A stretch of 64,000 bases of DNA, taken from Cyrtodaria siliqua. Taxonomy: Eukaryota > Mollusca > Bivalvia > Adapedonta > Hiatellidae. The notes under the pieces were generated by a model, which was not told the origin of the DNA, searched no databases, and saw only the letters and a list, made by a program, of their open reading frames with translations. Where the stretch lies: NCBI GenBank assembly GCA_037043455.1, contig JAWPHD010010259.1, positions 1 through 64,000 on the forward strand, given 5' to 3'. The position numbers were made by a program, and so were the translations under genes. Below are positions 48,420 through 60,124 of this stretch, piece after piece (position 1 is the stretch's first letter; each line of letters opens with the position of its first letter).

Positions 48420-48926
48420 ATTATGTACGGTGTACTGTTAGGGCCATGTTACCATCGCATCTTACCATCGACCGTCGACCTAGGTCGATGGTCGATGGTA
48501 AGATGAGATGGTCGATGGTAAGATGCGATGGTAAGATGCGATGGTAAGATGCGATGGTCGATGGTAAGATGCGATGGTCGATGGTAAGATGCGATGGACC
48601 ATCGACCATCGCACCTTACCATCGACCATCGCATCTTACCATCGACCATCGCATCTTACCATCACATCTTACCATCGACCATCGACCTAGACATTTTTCT
48701 ACGGTAATCGTGAGATCTTGATCAGCATGAGAATTGATAAGTCGATGGTCGATGGTCGATGGTAAGATGCGATGGTCGATGGTAAGTTGCGATGGTAAGA
48801 TGCGATGGTCGATGGTAAGATGCGATGGTCGATGGTAAGATGCGATGGTAAGATGCGATGGTAAGATGCGATGGTCGATGGTAAGATGCGATGATAAAAT
48901 GGCCCTAACAGTACACCGTAATTATG
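48420..48926. mobile_element. Nearly palindromic element built of a 13 bp satellite
   Basis: The element is 48426-48920 (495 bp), with ATTATG on both sides. Inverted ends begin TACGGTGTACTGTTAGGGCC. The interior is almost wholly made of GATGGTAAGATGC and GATGGTC words, the left part running as CATCTTACCATCG and the right part as its reverse complement. The matching place in copy 1 (about 6740-6760) has no insert. No coding content. Confidence 0.88.
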
Positions 48927-49689
48927 GTATCCGTTTGACCTAGTCCCTTCAATTAATAATGCCTTATGAATGTTATATAATTAAATAATTAGATGATATT
49001 TTAACACAATATAGAACATTATTTTATAGATCAGAAATGTAACAATGTTACCTTCAATTTCTCTGCTACATTTCCTCTATCTGGCAACGTTGCCATTAAA
49101 CTGTTATGTCATCAGAATAAATTGCTATTTTGATAACTATATTATACAGACTTTGACATGGTGCAAAACATCCATGACAGTTCTAGCTTTGTTTCTCACA
49201 GTCTTGTGCCACCAACAGACATTGTGTATGTGGATATATAGTATGTGTTAGTAGTTGACGTATTTAGGTATATGCAGTGTATTTTGAGCCAAATGCTTTT
49301 TTTCTGAAAAACCATGGGAACTTAATACTTACTTAACCTTAAATCATTTTGTTTGTATTTCAGTGTTCCTCTTCTAGGTCTCTTCATAATTATATCCACT
49401 GAATTATAATACATTTAACATTAGTGCGTGAATGTGTCAGAATGCCCATTTTCCTCCTAAAATGTATAATATTTTACTGAAACTCCATCTTTCTCAATTG
49501 TAACACTTTGTTCGAAACAACGTATGATACAGGAATGACATTTGTTTCTAATGTATTGCGCCTGTTTTGTTTGACTAGTACGTTATCCTCGTTTTAATAT
49601 TTGTTTCTTTCGCATTTCTTTTTTTATCCGTTTACATTTTGCCTTTCTCTTTTCGTTCCGTCACGGTCTCTTTTTAAACTGTCCCATTT

Positions 49690-49880
49690 ACTTGGGATGA
49701 CAATATGGTAAGCGTGGTATTTGGTGCACCCTAGAACCTGGTTTAAAATCCACAGTTGTTGCCACTGACCGTGTCAAGAGGCAAATTATTATTTGTTTTG
49801 GATACTCGTATTTGAGTGACTGTGTTGCGTGAATGCTACATTTCCTGTTCGTTCGTCCTTTATACCTGCTTTCATGCATT
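49690..49880 (+). repeat. Dispersed repeat, family B
   Basis: GGTGCACCCTAGAACCTGG, TTGTTGCCACTGACCGTG and the tail GTGAATGCTACATTTCCTG. It is the partner of 7530-7765, with the GTACCCC...TAATC stretch missing. Confidence 0.6.
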
Positions 49881-50269
49881 TGATATGAGCTGTAGTTTGC
49901 AAAACGGAAATAATGTCAAATAACCTCACAAGCATGATCGCTCCATTATTTATCAGTAATTGAGTGATTGTAGAACTTAATTCTTAAAATAGTGAAGCAT
50001 TTCGATAACGATTACATTTATTGTTTTGCAAGCTACGTATTCATAAAATATAAAATATAACGAAACACACGTGTTTCGACATATTAATGTTTTTCTTGTT
50101 TTGTACAGCATATAGAGAGTATTTAACTACTTAATTTTGCTTCACGAGCTGGTTGGTGTGTGGTTTCTTTCACGAACGATGGTGGTTAAAAACGACAACG
50201 AGACGAGTGGATGATTTTCGTATAATCAAACCCGCAGTCAAAACTTCAATTTATTACATGAGAGAGAGA

Positions 50270-50640
50270 GAGGTGATGCAGTTTATATAACCTGTCATAA
50301 ACAGACTCAATAAAACAAATCCTGCTACTTTTCCGTCTTTCTTGTGTTCATTACTTCCTAGGGGCCTCTTTTCAGTATTTATTGACATTCACACCAGCGT
50401 TATGATACGTGTACATAATTTCATCTTTTAAATAAACAAAAGTACAATGAAGTACAATATATATAGAACAGAGATAGCGCATGTAAACAATATTTGAACA
50501 TTCGACACATGTTGTTTACATATGGCATACAACTTTATTGTAGAGTGTGTGCATATTGTTCTACATTCGCTTGCATTTATTCAAACAAGTTGGATCTTCG
50601 TAAATTATAACAGCGTGTCCTTTTAACGTTAGAGCAAATT
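50270..50640. repeat. Third copy of the 8.5/9.6 kb block, with empty retrotransposon site
   Basis: Matches 8580-8900 and 9660-9928 plus 19872-19990. Around 50550-50580 the sequence runs unbroken through the place where the LTR element sits in the 9.6 kb copy. A short (GA)n tract is at 50260-50270. Confidence 0.75.
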
Positions 50641-50944
50641 CAAGACTTGTATTTAAATGTTTATAAATTATATGACTTTACGCTTTAAAACGTTTAAGTA
50701 TTTAATTTTGCGAGTTGACACATTCTAAACGTTTGTTTTGTACACGTTTAATGTAGCTGATAGATTTATTTATTTATATATTTATTCCAAGTGAAATGCT
50801 ACGCTGAATATGATATGCACTTCTCCATTCACTAAATACCTCATTTTTTGCTTTAGAATAAAATAAATTAGATTATTTAAGTCTGACCTCATAGTATTTC
50901 GGTTTCCTTTTATTTGAAATAAAATACAAATATATTCAAGATAT

Positions 50945-51136
50945 CCCACTGGGAGCTCGACTGGTAAGTGAGGAAGTGTCTTACGGATGGCGGGAGGTGT
51001 ACAGTACTGGTTCTACCCAGGAGAAGTGGGTGGTCTGCCTCCACCACAAAAAATGGACCGTCTTATATGACCTTACTTGTGTTGAAAATGACGTAAAACA
51101 CCATACAAACAAACAAACAAACAAACAAACAAACAT
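50945..51136 (+). mobile_element. tRNA-like SINE with (CAAA)n tail
   Basis: Starts near CACTGGGAGCTCGACTGGTA (box A-like) with GGTTCTACCC (box B-like) ~50 bp later. The body ends TTGAAAATGACGTAAAACACC and passes into ACAAACAAACAAAC. This layout is that of a SINE using a LINE-type 3' end. The flanking target duplication is not clear. Confidence 0.65.
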
Positions 51137-51463
51137 TACCAATGTCTTAAAAATGAAGTAGGTTTCCTATATTACAATGGACGTATAATCACATATAAAA
51201 ACCTAAATATACCTTTCAACGATAATGAAATAAGAGAAAGTATCATTCGACTTACTCTTAACGAAAAAACAACTTTGAGATATACATAAAAACTCCTTTA
51301 AGATATACATACATGTATTTCCCTTCTATACCAATATAGTCAAAGGCCTTGCTATTGTGTAGAATATACAGTTCTCCTTTTCGGATTAAATACAAGGTTA
51401 AACCTCTAGAAATTAAACCAAATAGTATATGCTTCAAGGAAATTAACATGTAAATTATAAATA

Positions 51464-51850
51464 AATACTGAAAAGTGGATCCCTTGGAAGCAACAAACAC
51501 AAACAAGAGATAAAAATAGTAGACTCGGTTTTATTGAGTCTGTTCATGAGAGGTAATGTTCAGAGCAACACCTCTCAAGCCTCTTAAACACCGGCTTAAG
51601 CGATATACTACTTTAAAGCCACAAATATTGGGCTTGATGATCCCAAAGGACCAGTAACTAATAACACTACTGATCTGTAGTCGGGGCGACATTTTACGGC
51701 CGCCACACAACACTAAACAAACGCTAGTGTGAATGTCAATACATACTGAAAAGTGGATCCCTTGGAAGCAACAAACACAAACAAGAGATAAAAGAAACAG
51801 ACTCGGTGTTATTGAGTCTGTTCATGAGGAGTGTCACTTTTGGTCGAGTA
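51464..51850 (+). repeat. Family A repeats, two tandem copies (second partial)
   Basis: First copy: GGATCCCTTGGAAGCAACAA, hairpin AGACTC (51521-51526) and GAGTCT (51536-51541), TTCATGAGAGGTAATG, then ACCGGCTTAAGCGATA and GGCTTGATGATCCCA. The second starts at 51738 and stops after its hairpin. Period about 285 bp. Confidence 0.75.
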
Positions 51851-52070
51851 GCGAGTTGCGAGTTACAAAAAGCGAGTTGCGAGTTACAAACCAAAAAAAT
51901 GTGTGTTGCGATTTACAAGCTGAAAATAACTTGCATAACTTGCGGGTTGCGAGTTACAAGAAGAAAATGCGAGCTGCGAGTTGCAAGAAAAAATGCGAGT
52001 TGCTAGTTACAAGAAAAAAATACGAGTTGCGAGTTACAAACCCAAAAAGCGAGTTGCGAGTTACAAAAAA
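51843..52070. repeat. Minisatellite of GCGAGTTGCGAGTTACAA
   Basis: About ten degenerate units of 20-28 bp, mostly AGCGAGTTGCGAGTTACAA plus a variable A-run. They happen to translate as ELRVT repeats. It follows directly on the second family A copy. Confidence 0.8.
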
Positions 52071-52430
52071 ATAAAATAATAAAAATAAATAAAATCAATC
52101 CTATTATTTTTTATAAAGTTTGAACTGGAAAACACGAGGACTCAGTGAGTTTTGCTGAAACTATTTCATTAACAATATCAATTATTTTAATGGGTCTAGT
52201 ATGGTGCATATTTACATGTAATATGCTATTGAAACACAGTATTATGGTTGAACTTTACTTGACATCCATTTTCTTTCCAGATCACAGTCCCAGTCGCTTT
52301 AAACCCCCAAAATCCAAATGACATTTATTTTAATGCATGCTAGTGTTGCAGATTAATGGGCAATTATCTCAGCATGTGGTCATTGTTGACAATGCACTTC
52401 TGGGTTATGTTAAATAGAACCAAGAACAAG

Positions 52431-54366
52431 AGGCCCAAGAGGGCCTGTGGACGCTCTACTGGCTAAAACAGCTCTTATAGATTTAGATAGATATAGCTAG
52501 ATATAGCTCTCTTCTCCTATAGATTTAACAAAGAAAAATACAATATAGCATTTTTCAACAAATCAAGGGCCATAACTCTGTTATTACTAACAAGATCTAG
52601 CTAGTTTTCGAAATTGTCCAAGATTTCATTGATATACCGCGCTTTGCACAACTAGACATCATACTGAAGCTTCCTGCTAAATTTCGTAGAAATCCAACAA
52701 GCCGTTTAAGGAGTAGCGCCGACAAGAAATTTAAAATAAAAATGTCAAAAATCAGTGAAATGGAACAAAAGCATGATATGCACAACTAGACATCTTACCG
52801 ATGCTTCCTGCCAAGTTTTGTCGAAATTCAACAAGGCATTTACGATGAGTAGCGCCGACAAGAGATTTTAAAGTAAGTGTCAAGTAATTAAAAAGGTAAT
52901 GAAAAAATTTAAAAAAAAAAGGAAAAATTCAAATCAATCGAAAAAAAAAATAAAAAAAATAAAAAAAAAAATTTAAAAACAATTGAAACAATTAAAAAAA
53001 AAAAAAAAAATCAAATTAAAAGTCACAATTTGAACAAACTTGGTAAAGGACCATAAGCTTATAGCAAATGCAAAATATTAAACCTCTGGCTCTTGCAGTT
53101 CCAGAGAAGAAGACTTTTTTCAGTTTTTCCCTATACAAGAATTTATGTAAAACATGTGACCCTTGGGGTGGGGTCAAATGTCACCCGAGGGTCACAATTT
53201 GAACAAACTTGGTAAAGGACCATAAGCTTATAGCAAATGCAAAATATTAAACCTCTGGCTCTTGTAGATTTTAAAAAAAAAATCCTATATAAGTCTATGT
53301 AAAACTGTGACCCTCAGGGCGGGGACAAATTTGACCCCAGGGTCACCATTTGAACAAACTTAGTAGAGGACCATAAGCTGATGCTACATGCAATACATGA
53401 GAGCTCTGTGACATGTGGTTCCAGAGAAGAAGGTGTTTTTCAGTTTTTCCCTATACAAGCCTATGTAAAACTGTGACCCCCGGGGTGGGGCCAAATGTTA
53501 CCCCTGGGTCACCATTTGAAAAAACTTGGTAGAAGACCACAAGCTTATAGCAAATACAAAATATTAAACCTCTGGCTCTTACAGTTTCAGAGAAGAAGAT
53601 TTTTTAAGTTTTTCCTATACTTGTCTATTTAAAACATGTGACCCTTGGGGCGGGGCCAAATGTGACCCGAGGGTCACCATTTTAACAAACTTGGTCAAGG
53701 ACCATAGGCTTATAGCAAATGCAAAATATTAAACCTCTGGCTTTTGTAGTTTCTGAGAAGAAGATTTTTAAAAAAAAAATCCTATATAAGTCAATGTAAA
53801 ACTGTGACCCTCAGGGCGGGGCCAAATTTGACCCCAGGGTCACCATTTGAACAAACTTAGTAGAGGACCATCAGCTGATGCTACATGTAATACATGAGAG
53901 CTCTGTGCCTTGTGGTTTCAGAGAAGAAGATTTTTTAAAGGTTTTTCCTATATGTCTATATGAAAAACATGCAAAACCTCAATATACAAAATTTGGACCC
54001 CCGGGGCTAGGCCATTTTTGACCCCGGGGACTTTATTTGAACAAACTTGATAGTCTAGGCGTTGGCGATCATTTTAAAAGAAGAACTGTTGAAATCTTTC
54101 CAGCGGTTCTGGAGAAGAAGATTGTTTAAGGTTTCAATTATATATGGTAATAGCAGCCATCTTGGATATAGCGCCGACCTAATTTAACAAATCAAAAAAG
54201 CATTTATCTAAGGATCATCCATGTGAAGTTTGGTCAAAATTAGCCAAGCGGTTTCTGAGGAGAAGTCGTTTGAAGAAAAGTTAACGGACGACGGACGACG
54301 GACGGACGACGGAAGACGGACAACACACCATCCCATATGCTCTGCTGGCCCTTGGCCAGTAGAGCT
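52431..54366 (-). mobile_element. Hairpin-ended tandem element (family H3)
   Basis: The left end has hairpin AGGCCC-AAGA-GGGCCT (52431-52446) and then GCTCTACTGGC. The right end has hairpin GCTCT/AGAGC outside CTGGCC-CTT-GGCCAG (54339-54365), preceded by a (GACG)n tract. Inside are an A-rich stretch (52870-53010) and about five ~210 bp units with GACCCT(T/C)GGGG(C/T)GGGG, AACAAACTTGGTA, GGACCATAAGCTTATAGC and GAGAAGAAG. Read on the - strand it has the same order as H2: hairpin, (GTCC)n-type tract, tandem units. Confidence 0.78.
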
Positions 54367-54542
54367 AAAAACTGAATAAGACAGAAATAATTAACACAAG
54401 CTAATGTATCTAAAATCAATTATGTGTTAGCAGATACCTATAAAGTATATTATGCTAGTTTATGCAGAAAATAAATATAAATGAAATAAAGATTTTCCCT
54501 CAATATAAGCCTGTTAGTATAAAACCAAATAGTATTTTTTTT

Positions 54543-55080
54543 ATCCCTCGCCGAAGGCGGAGGGATATTAATTTGGCGTTGTCCGTCCATCCGACCGTCC
54601 GTCCGTCCGGAGCCATATCTTCATAGCTGCAGGTTGGATTTTCATTACACTTGGTAACAATCTTTATCCTGATAGTGGGATGAGATGCGGATATTTTTTC
54701 AGGAATCGCCCTAGTAACGCCGGAGTTATTGCCCTTTAATTGATAAAAAATTGCTTAATTCTGTCCGTCCACAGCCATATCTTGATAACCGCTTGTTTGA
54801 TTTTCATTTATAATCCTTATAATGTTTATCTAAATAGTGGGATGTGACGCAGCATTTTTTTTCGGAATCGTTCAAGTAACGCCGGAGTTATTGCCCTTTA
54901 ATTGATAACAATTGCTAAATTCTGTCCGTCCACAGCCATATCTTGATAACCGCTTGTTTGATTTTCATTAAACTTGATTATAATGTTTATCCTGAGAGTG
55001 GGATGTGATATTGAAAATTTATTTCGAAATCGTCCTAGTAACGCAGGAGTTATTGCCCTTAAATTGATAAATGTCCCCTT
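54543..55080 (+). repeat. Hairpin-headed tandem repeat (family H5)
   Basis: Hairpin ATCCCTC/GAGGGAT with inner GCC-GAA-GGC (54543-54566), then GTTGTCCGTCC...GTCCGTCC. Three ~170 bp units follow, with AGCCATATCTT, TTGATTTTCATT, GTGGGATG, GTAACGCCGGAGTTATTGCC. Confidence 0.78.
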
Positions 55081-55090
55081 CAATTATTCA

Positions 55091-55111
55091 GGTCGTGGGT
55101 TCAAATCTCAC
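55091..55111 (+). other. tRNA 3'-half relic
   Basis: AGGTC is followed by a T-arm: stem GTGGG (55095-55099), loop TTCAAAT, stem CTCAC (55107-55111). A T-run follows 16 bases later. No anticodon arm or acceptor match is found upstream, so it is a fragment, perhaps of a SINE head. Confidence 0.3.
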
Positions 55112-55119
55112 TGGAGATA

Positions 55120-55760
55120 TTTCATCTTTTTTTTTTTACTTATCTCCTTTTTTCATGGGTTCATTTTTTCTTTAATTGGGAGCTTAGGGACCCTTGTTGG
55201 ATCAGTTTTAAATAGAGTTGTTTTTCTTTTCTTTTTTTTCTTTTTCTTTTTTTTTTTTATTCCTATATTTTTTCTTTTTTTCGTAACAAACCTTGGTTCA
55301 TGGGTTTATTTTTTCTTTAACTGGGAGCTAAGGGGCCCTTGTTGGATCAGTTTTACATAGAGTTAAATTAACATTGTTGTTGTGATACGGGAAATAATTC
55401 CCGAGTGAGAAATATTCTTGCGATATAGAAACGAGTGCGCTTGCGTAATCGTTAATTTTCGTAATCGGTATTTCCTAGTGGCGGAATCTGAAGACGACAG
55501 TAAAACAATCGGAACGTCATTTGGCTTTCCCGCCACTGACGGAAAAGGCCGAGCAATGTTCCGTTCTACGAAATAACTCCCACTGGGAGATATTAAACGA
55601 GTAGATATAGCTTTTCTTTTCCCAGTATTTCCTATACAAATCACAGACAAATATGTAATATATAGATTTATTTTTTATTTATTTTTTTTTTATTTTTTTT
55701 TTGATTATTTTTTTTTATTTTTATTATTATCTTTTTTTATTGGTTAATGGGTTCAATTTT
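55120..55760. repeat. T-rich low-complexity region
   Basis: Runs of T with TTTTC/TTTTAT interruptions at 55124-55290 and 55660-55740. A repeated phrase TGGGAGCT(T/A)AGGG(A/G)CCCTTG appears at about 55165 and 55320 and again, diverged, near 55770. Confidence 0.7.
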
Positions 55761-55819
55761 TCTTCAATGGCGAGCTTAGGGCCCTTGTTGCATCAGTTTT
55801 ACATAGAGTTATAGGGAAG

Positions 55820-56460
55820 AACTTCAAAAATCTTCTCTGAAACTACAAGAGATAAAGAAACTTTCTTATTTATTATCAGCTTATGGATCCTCTACCAGTT
55901 TCGTTCAAATGGTGACCCTGCGGTCAAATTTGACACCGCCCCAGGGGTCGCAGTTTTACATAGACTTATATATAGGGAAAATCTTTAAAAATCTTCTTCT
56001 CTGAAACTACACTAGTCAAAGTTAATAGTTCGTATATACACTCATCATATTATCCTCTGCCAAATGTGTTTGAATGGTGACCCTGGGTTCAAATTTGACC
56101 CCTCCCCAGGGGTCATATGTTTTACATAGACTTATATAGGGAAAAACTTAAGAAAGAGTATGATAATGGACCTTTGGAAACGGCCGAGCACGACACATAC
56201 GAAATATTGCAGTCTCGGTTTGATTGAGACTGTTCATGAGCGGTAGTGAAATATACTAGCTACCGGCCACGCCCTCTAGCCCCGGGTTGAGCAGAACTCA
56301 ATATTCATAAAATCAATCTTCTTCTCTGAAACTACAAGAGGCAACAGTTTATTATTTTGTATTTACACTCCGCTTATGGTCCTCTACCAATGGTGACACT
56401 GGAATCGAATTTGGCTCTGCCCCTGGGCCACAGGTCAAACTTGGTTTGAGTGTTTATATT
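55820..56460 (-). repeat. Reverse-orientation H3 tandem units
   Basis: About three units complementary to those in 52431-54366 (CTTCTTCTCTGAAACTACA, TATGGTCCTCTACCA, GGTGACCCTG, TTACATAGACTTATATAGGG). A family A repeat is inserted at about 56172-56308. Confidence 0.7.
56172..56308 (+). repeat. Family A repeat, subtype with changed stem
   Basis: Hairpin CAGTCTC (56210-56216) and GAGACTG (56226-56232), then TTCATGAGCGGTAGTGAA, CACGCCCTCTAGCCCC and a GTTGAGCAGAACTCAAT end. The stem sequence differs from the main subtype at both partners. It is inserted in H3 units. Confidence 0.7.
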
Positions 56461-57239
56461 AATAAAAGTTTGATATATTTTAAAGCTAGCCAAACTTGAG
56501 CCAAATACATCCCTCCACCTGAAATAACAAGGTCATCTGATAGTAGCCGTAGTAATGAGATGAAGTAATCAGATTGATAAATATCACATGGCCAGGTAAT
56601 TAAAAAGTAATCATTGATATACAATTCTACATTTCTTGCGTATTACATTTATTACTATATTATAAACACCTGCTAATATTACACCCAGTCCAGCCCTTTA
56701 GTCCCACTATAAAAGTCAATGTCTTAAAATGGTACACCTTTTTTCACATCACTATGGTGATGAATTTCAAAAATACCTATATCTAGTAGATATTCGAATT
56801 TATGAAGGCTCAAGGTCATGATTTATACTAATTAAAAAAAAACGAACTCGAGGATTGCTTGTCATCATGATCTGTTCATATCCAGGCAAAATGAGTTTTG
56901 ATATTCATGGTATTATATAGCATGATCTAGATTCAAGCTAACCAGTAGGCCTTATTGCCTACTGACCGTTCCAAGTCGGTAACCCTGTCTTCACCACCCT
57001 TTCTGTTGTTTTTTGTCTCTTTCATTGTATTATCTAGTCCTTGTTTGCAGTACAGTGCGGACCTACGATGCCTTTGCGTTCGGACTCTGTGGTTTCTATA
57101 GGATCCTATATCTCTTTTTTGCAACTGGCAATGAAGCTCTTTAAACTACATGTAATTTATCTTTGTATGTGTTGTTCTGAAGTCATTAGGGAGAATGATT
57201 ATTTTTTGGTTGTTTGTTTTATTTTATATTTAAAATATT

Positions 57240-57930
57240 AATATTTTGATTACATTTTCTGTCAACACCTTCTCACCTTTCACGCCTCCTAGCACCGGAT
57301 TAAGCGATAGTCTATTCTTTACGGCCACCACACAGCACTAAACAAACGCTAGTGTGAATGTCAATACATACTGAAAAGCGGATCTCTTAGAAGCATCAAA
57401 CACCACCAAGATATACAAATAGCAGACTCGGTTTTATTGGGTCTGTTCATGAGAGGTAATATTCAGTGCAACACCTCTCATGCCTCCTAGCACCGGATTA
57501 AGCGATAGTCTACTTTAAAGCCACAAAGATTGGGCTTGATGATCCCAAATGACCAGTAAGTAATAACAATACTGATTTGTAGTCGGGGCGACTTTTACGG
57601 CCGCCACACAGCACTAAACAAACGCTAGCGTAAATGCCAATACATACTGAAAAGTGGATCAATTGGAAGCAAACACAAACGAGAGATAAAAGTAGCAGAC
57701 TCGGTTTTATTGAGTCAGTTCATGAGAGGTAATGTTAAGAGTAACACCTCACACGCCTCCTAGCACCGGCTTAAGCGATATTCTACTTTAAAGCCACAAA
57801 GATGAGGATTGATGATCCCATAGGACCAGTAAATAATAACACTACTGATTTGAAGTCGGGTCGACTTTTTGCGGCCGCCACACAGCACTAAAAAAAACGC
57901 TAGTGTGAATGTCAATAAATACTGAAAATG
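57240..57930 (+). repeat. Family A tandem array
   Basis: Two complete units and flanking partial ones, with a period near 285 bp. Each runs GTGTGAATGTCAATACATAC, TGAAAAG(T/C)GGATC, hairpin, TCACGCCTCCTAGCACCGG, TTAAGCGATA, TGATGATCCCA, AATAACA(A/C)TACTGATTTG, CGGCCGCCACACAGCACTAA. Confidence 0.8.
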
Positions 57931-58324
57931 TTTACCTTGTAAGTCAGCTAATGTCGACGTTACCATTAAACCGCTTATAAGTGGATCGTAAATAATGGAA
58001 ATAAAGACGGAACGCATACTGGAAGAGAAAACATAAAACGTTACGAGGTTTGAGAATAAAAGAAGTTTTTCAATGAAAAAAGTTCATGGTCGTAACGATT
58101 TAACAATGGTTCAATACATTGTATACATGTATACAAACTATGTCTTACTTTGAATGCAAAATATATGAAAGAGAATTTCACCATAAAGAACTGCTTTCTT
58201 TATCACCTTCCAAAACATTAATATATAATGAAAATTCAATACATTATGAATATACCGAGAAATAAATCAAGATCCACTTTCACCAATGCTTCTTGTATAA
58301 AATAACCAGTCCTGGCCAAGCTAC

Positions 58325-58520
58325 TTAGGTTTGATACACCCTAGAACCAGGTTTAAACCCTCATCGACCATTTTGTCACTGACCGTTCCAAGGCAGTAGC
58401 CCTATTGCCAATGTCTTTGTATTTGTGATGTCACATGCCTTGCTCCTTATTAACATTGTAACATTGTAACTGTTTGGGTTTTTTGAACTGTGTTCTGTGT
58501 TCTGTGAAAGCTACACTTCC
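58325..58520 (+). repeat. Dispersed repeat, family B
   Basis: ACACCCTAGAACCAGGTTTA, CATTTTGTCACTGACCGTTC, AAGGCAGTAGCCCTATTG, then TGTTCTGTGAAAGCTACA. It is the partner of 23715-23905, with less of the middle lost. Confidence 0.6.
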
Positions 58521-58529
58521 TGTTCGACT

Positions 58530-59020
58530 TTTATATCTACTTTCAGTATTTCTATAAGCTCATTCGTCAATATTTACAAAGTTGTTTTAATAATGTTAAT
58601 CTACATATCTCGTGAGCGGCTTTATGCACGTAAAGTAACCTATATTCTTTTGTTTTCAGTTCAGCAAAACGAAACACTGAGAAGGTACACCATTTTATGT
58701 TTATGAGATTGTTAACGTTTAACTATATAAAAAGAAGAAAGCTGTTAGCAAAATGTTAAGTTTATACATTTTCTTTTAAATCGTTACTGGTTTGTAACAA
58801 GTCAAGTGGTGTTACAAGTCAATAATTCTTGTGAAATTCTTTGAATGCTACATTTCCTGTTCGATGTTTATATCTACTTTTATTATTACAATAGTGTTGT
58901 TTGTGCCGTGTGACGACGGTAGAAAGTCTCCCCGAACAGCTAATCAATATTGTTATCTTTTCATCTCATAGATATTGTATGAAATTCATAGATCCAGATT
59001 TTTGACTGTGGTCCTTAAAT
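58530..59020. other. No gene recognised
   Basis: AT-rich, with further family B tail words (TGCTACATTTCCTGTTCG near 58848, and again near 59015 as GTTACAATTCCTGTTCG). Confidence 0.4.
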
Positions 59021-59021
59021 G

Positions 59022-59300
59022 TTACAATTCCTGTTCGTCTGTTATATCTACTTTTAGAACATGTTGTACGTTAACTGATGCTACTCCGGCAAAATAAAGA
59101 CGACGATTAGCAAAGCTATTATATACAAATAGGCCTGACGAAAGAAGCATAGGAACTATAATGCCGTACAAGAACATCATCGCAAAAACTTCGCGTTTGG
59201 TAACTGCCAACATTAGTTGACTTCCAGTGTCGATAAGATCAACCATAAAAGCTAATGGGACTGATAGAACATAAACGTCAGAGCACAGTATATTATGGAG
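59022..59300 (-). other. Unassigned open frame with two hydrophobic segments
   Basis: The frame is open on the - strand from about 59300, with an internal ATG at 59246. It has a stretch VPLAFMVDLIDTG, then a likely transmembrane segment (FAMMFLYGIIVPMLLSSGLF), then YNSFANRRLYFAGVASV. Its 3' end runs into a family B tail and is not coding. It could be a lone exon of a membrane protein or a chance frame. I do not recognise the family. Confidence 0.25.
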
Positions 59301-59554
59301 TTATACTTCATCTGTTGCATGTTGTCGTTGTCAATGTACTATTGTTGTCAATGTACTATTGAGATGAATGTCTGGACATGCGACAAACCGTAATATTATT
59401 CGTAATCTTTGTGTTTGGAAATGCTTTCTATTCGATAAACACTTCGTTAACTACATAATCCACCAAGGATATTCCAGATAAATTCAGTGTAAGTGTAGGA
59501 TATATGAGATCAGACCGGTGTTATTTAGCTCATTAAAACAATAAGGCATTTTTG

Positions 59555-59735
59555 TTTTTACAAGAGCGGTTACAATTTTACGTTGAAGTCAATGATATAC
59601 ATTGCTATCAATAAACATTCCTGGTCAATATAATGCTAAACATCTAGACTGGGACATAGTTATGTTTTTCTTTCATTCTCTCAAACATCCAAATAAAATC
59701 CTGTCGTGAAGCACGCATTAAAACGTCTCCCCGCG
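59555..59735. repeat. Duplicated upstream block
   Basis: Matches 35790-36000 (ACGTTGAAGTCAATGATAT, CATCTAGACTGGGACATAGT, CAAACATCCAAATAAAATCC). It supports the order of the next duplication unit. Confidence 0.8.
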
Positions 59736-60124
59736 CTTGCAATCAGTACTGTTTTTCATGCGAGATCGCTGAGCCCGATACTTATATTTAATTATCGGTG
59801 GTACTTTTTCATTTCTTTTTGTTTTCTTACTTAATTTTCGATTCAGTGGTTCCACTACTCCGGCCGATTAAAGGCTCTGGGTATTGTTTAACCACTTATA
59901 GGATATGTTGTCTGCTTTTTAATTTAGTCTTTTGACTGTTACTTGTGATATGCAGGCTTCATAACCGCTGCTCCCAACTAAATTCCATTATGTTTATTTC
60001 GCTCTTCGGGCATTTAATTTTATTAGATACTGGGACCATATGCCGTACGACATGGGGAAGAAATACTCCATGTCCACCGCCATATGCATGCCATCTTCGT
60101 GATGGTTAAAATGTTGTACAATTG

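Noticed and set aside
48421..48649. Frames with DHRILPST-type repeats
   Set aside because: Products of the 13 bp satellite inside a palindromic element.
48450..48900. CRISPR-like regular repeats
   Set aside because: Units are contiguous, with no unique spacers, and sit in a eukaryotic palindromic element.
51733..52074. Frame coding for ELRVT repeats
   Set aside because: It is a direct translation of a GCGAGTTGCGAGTTACAA minisatellite, not a gene.
55091..55111. Functional tRNA gene
   Set aside because: Only a T-arm and variable-loop match; no D-arm, anticodon arm or acceptor pairing upstream.
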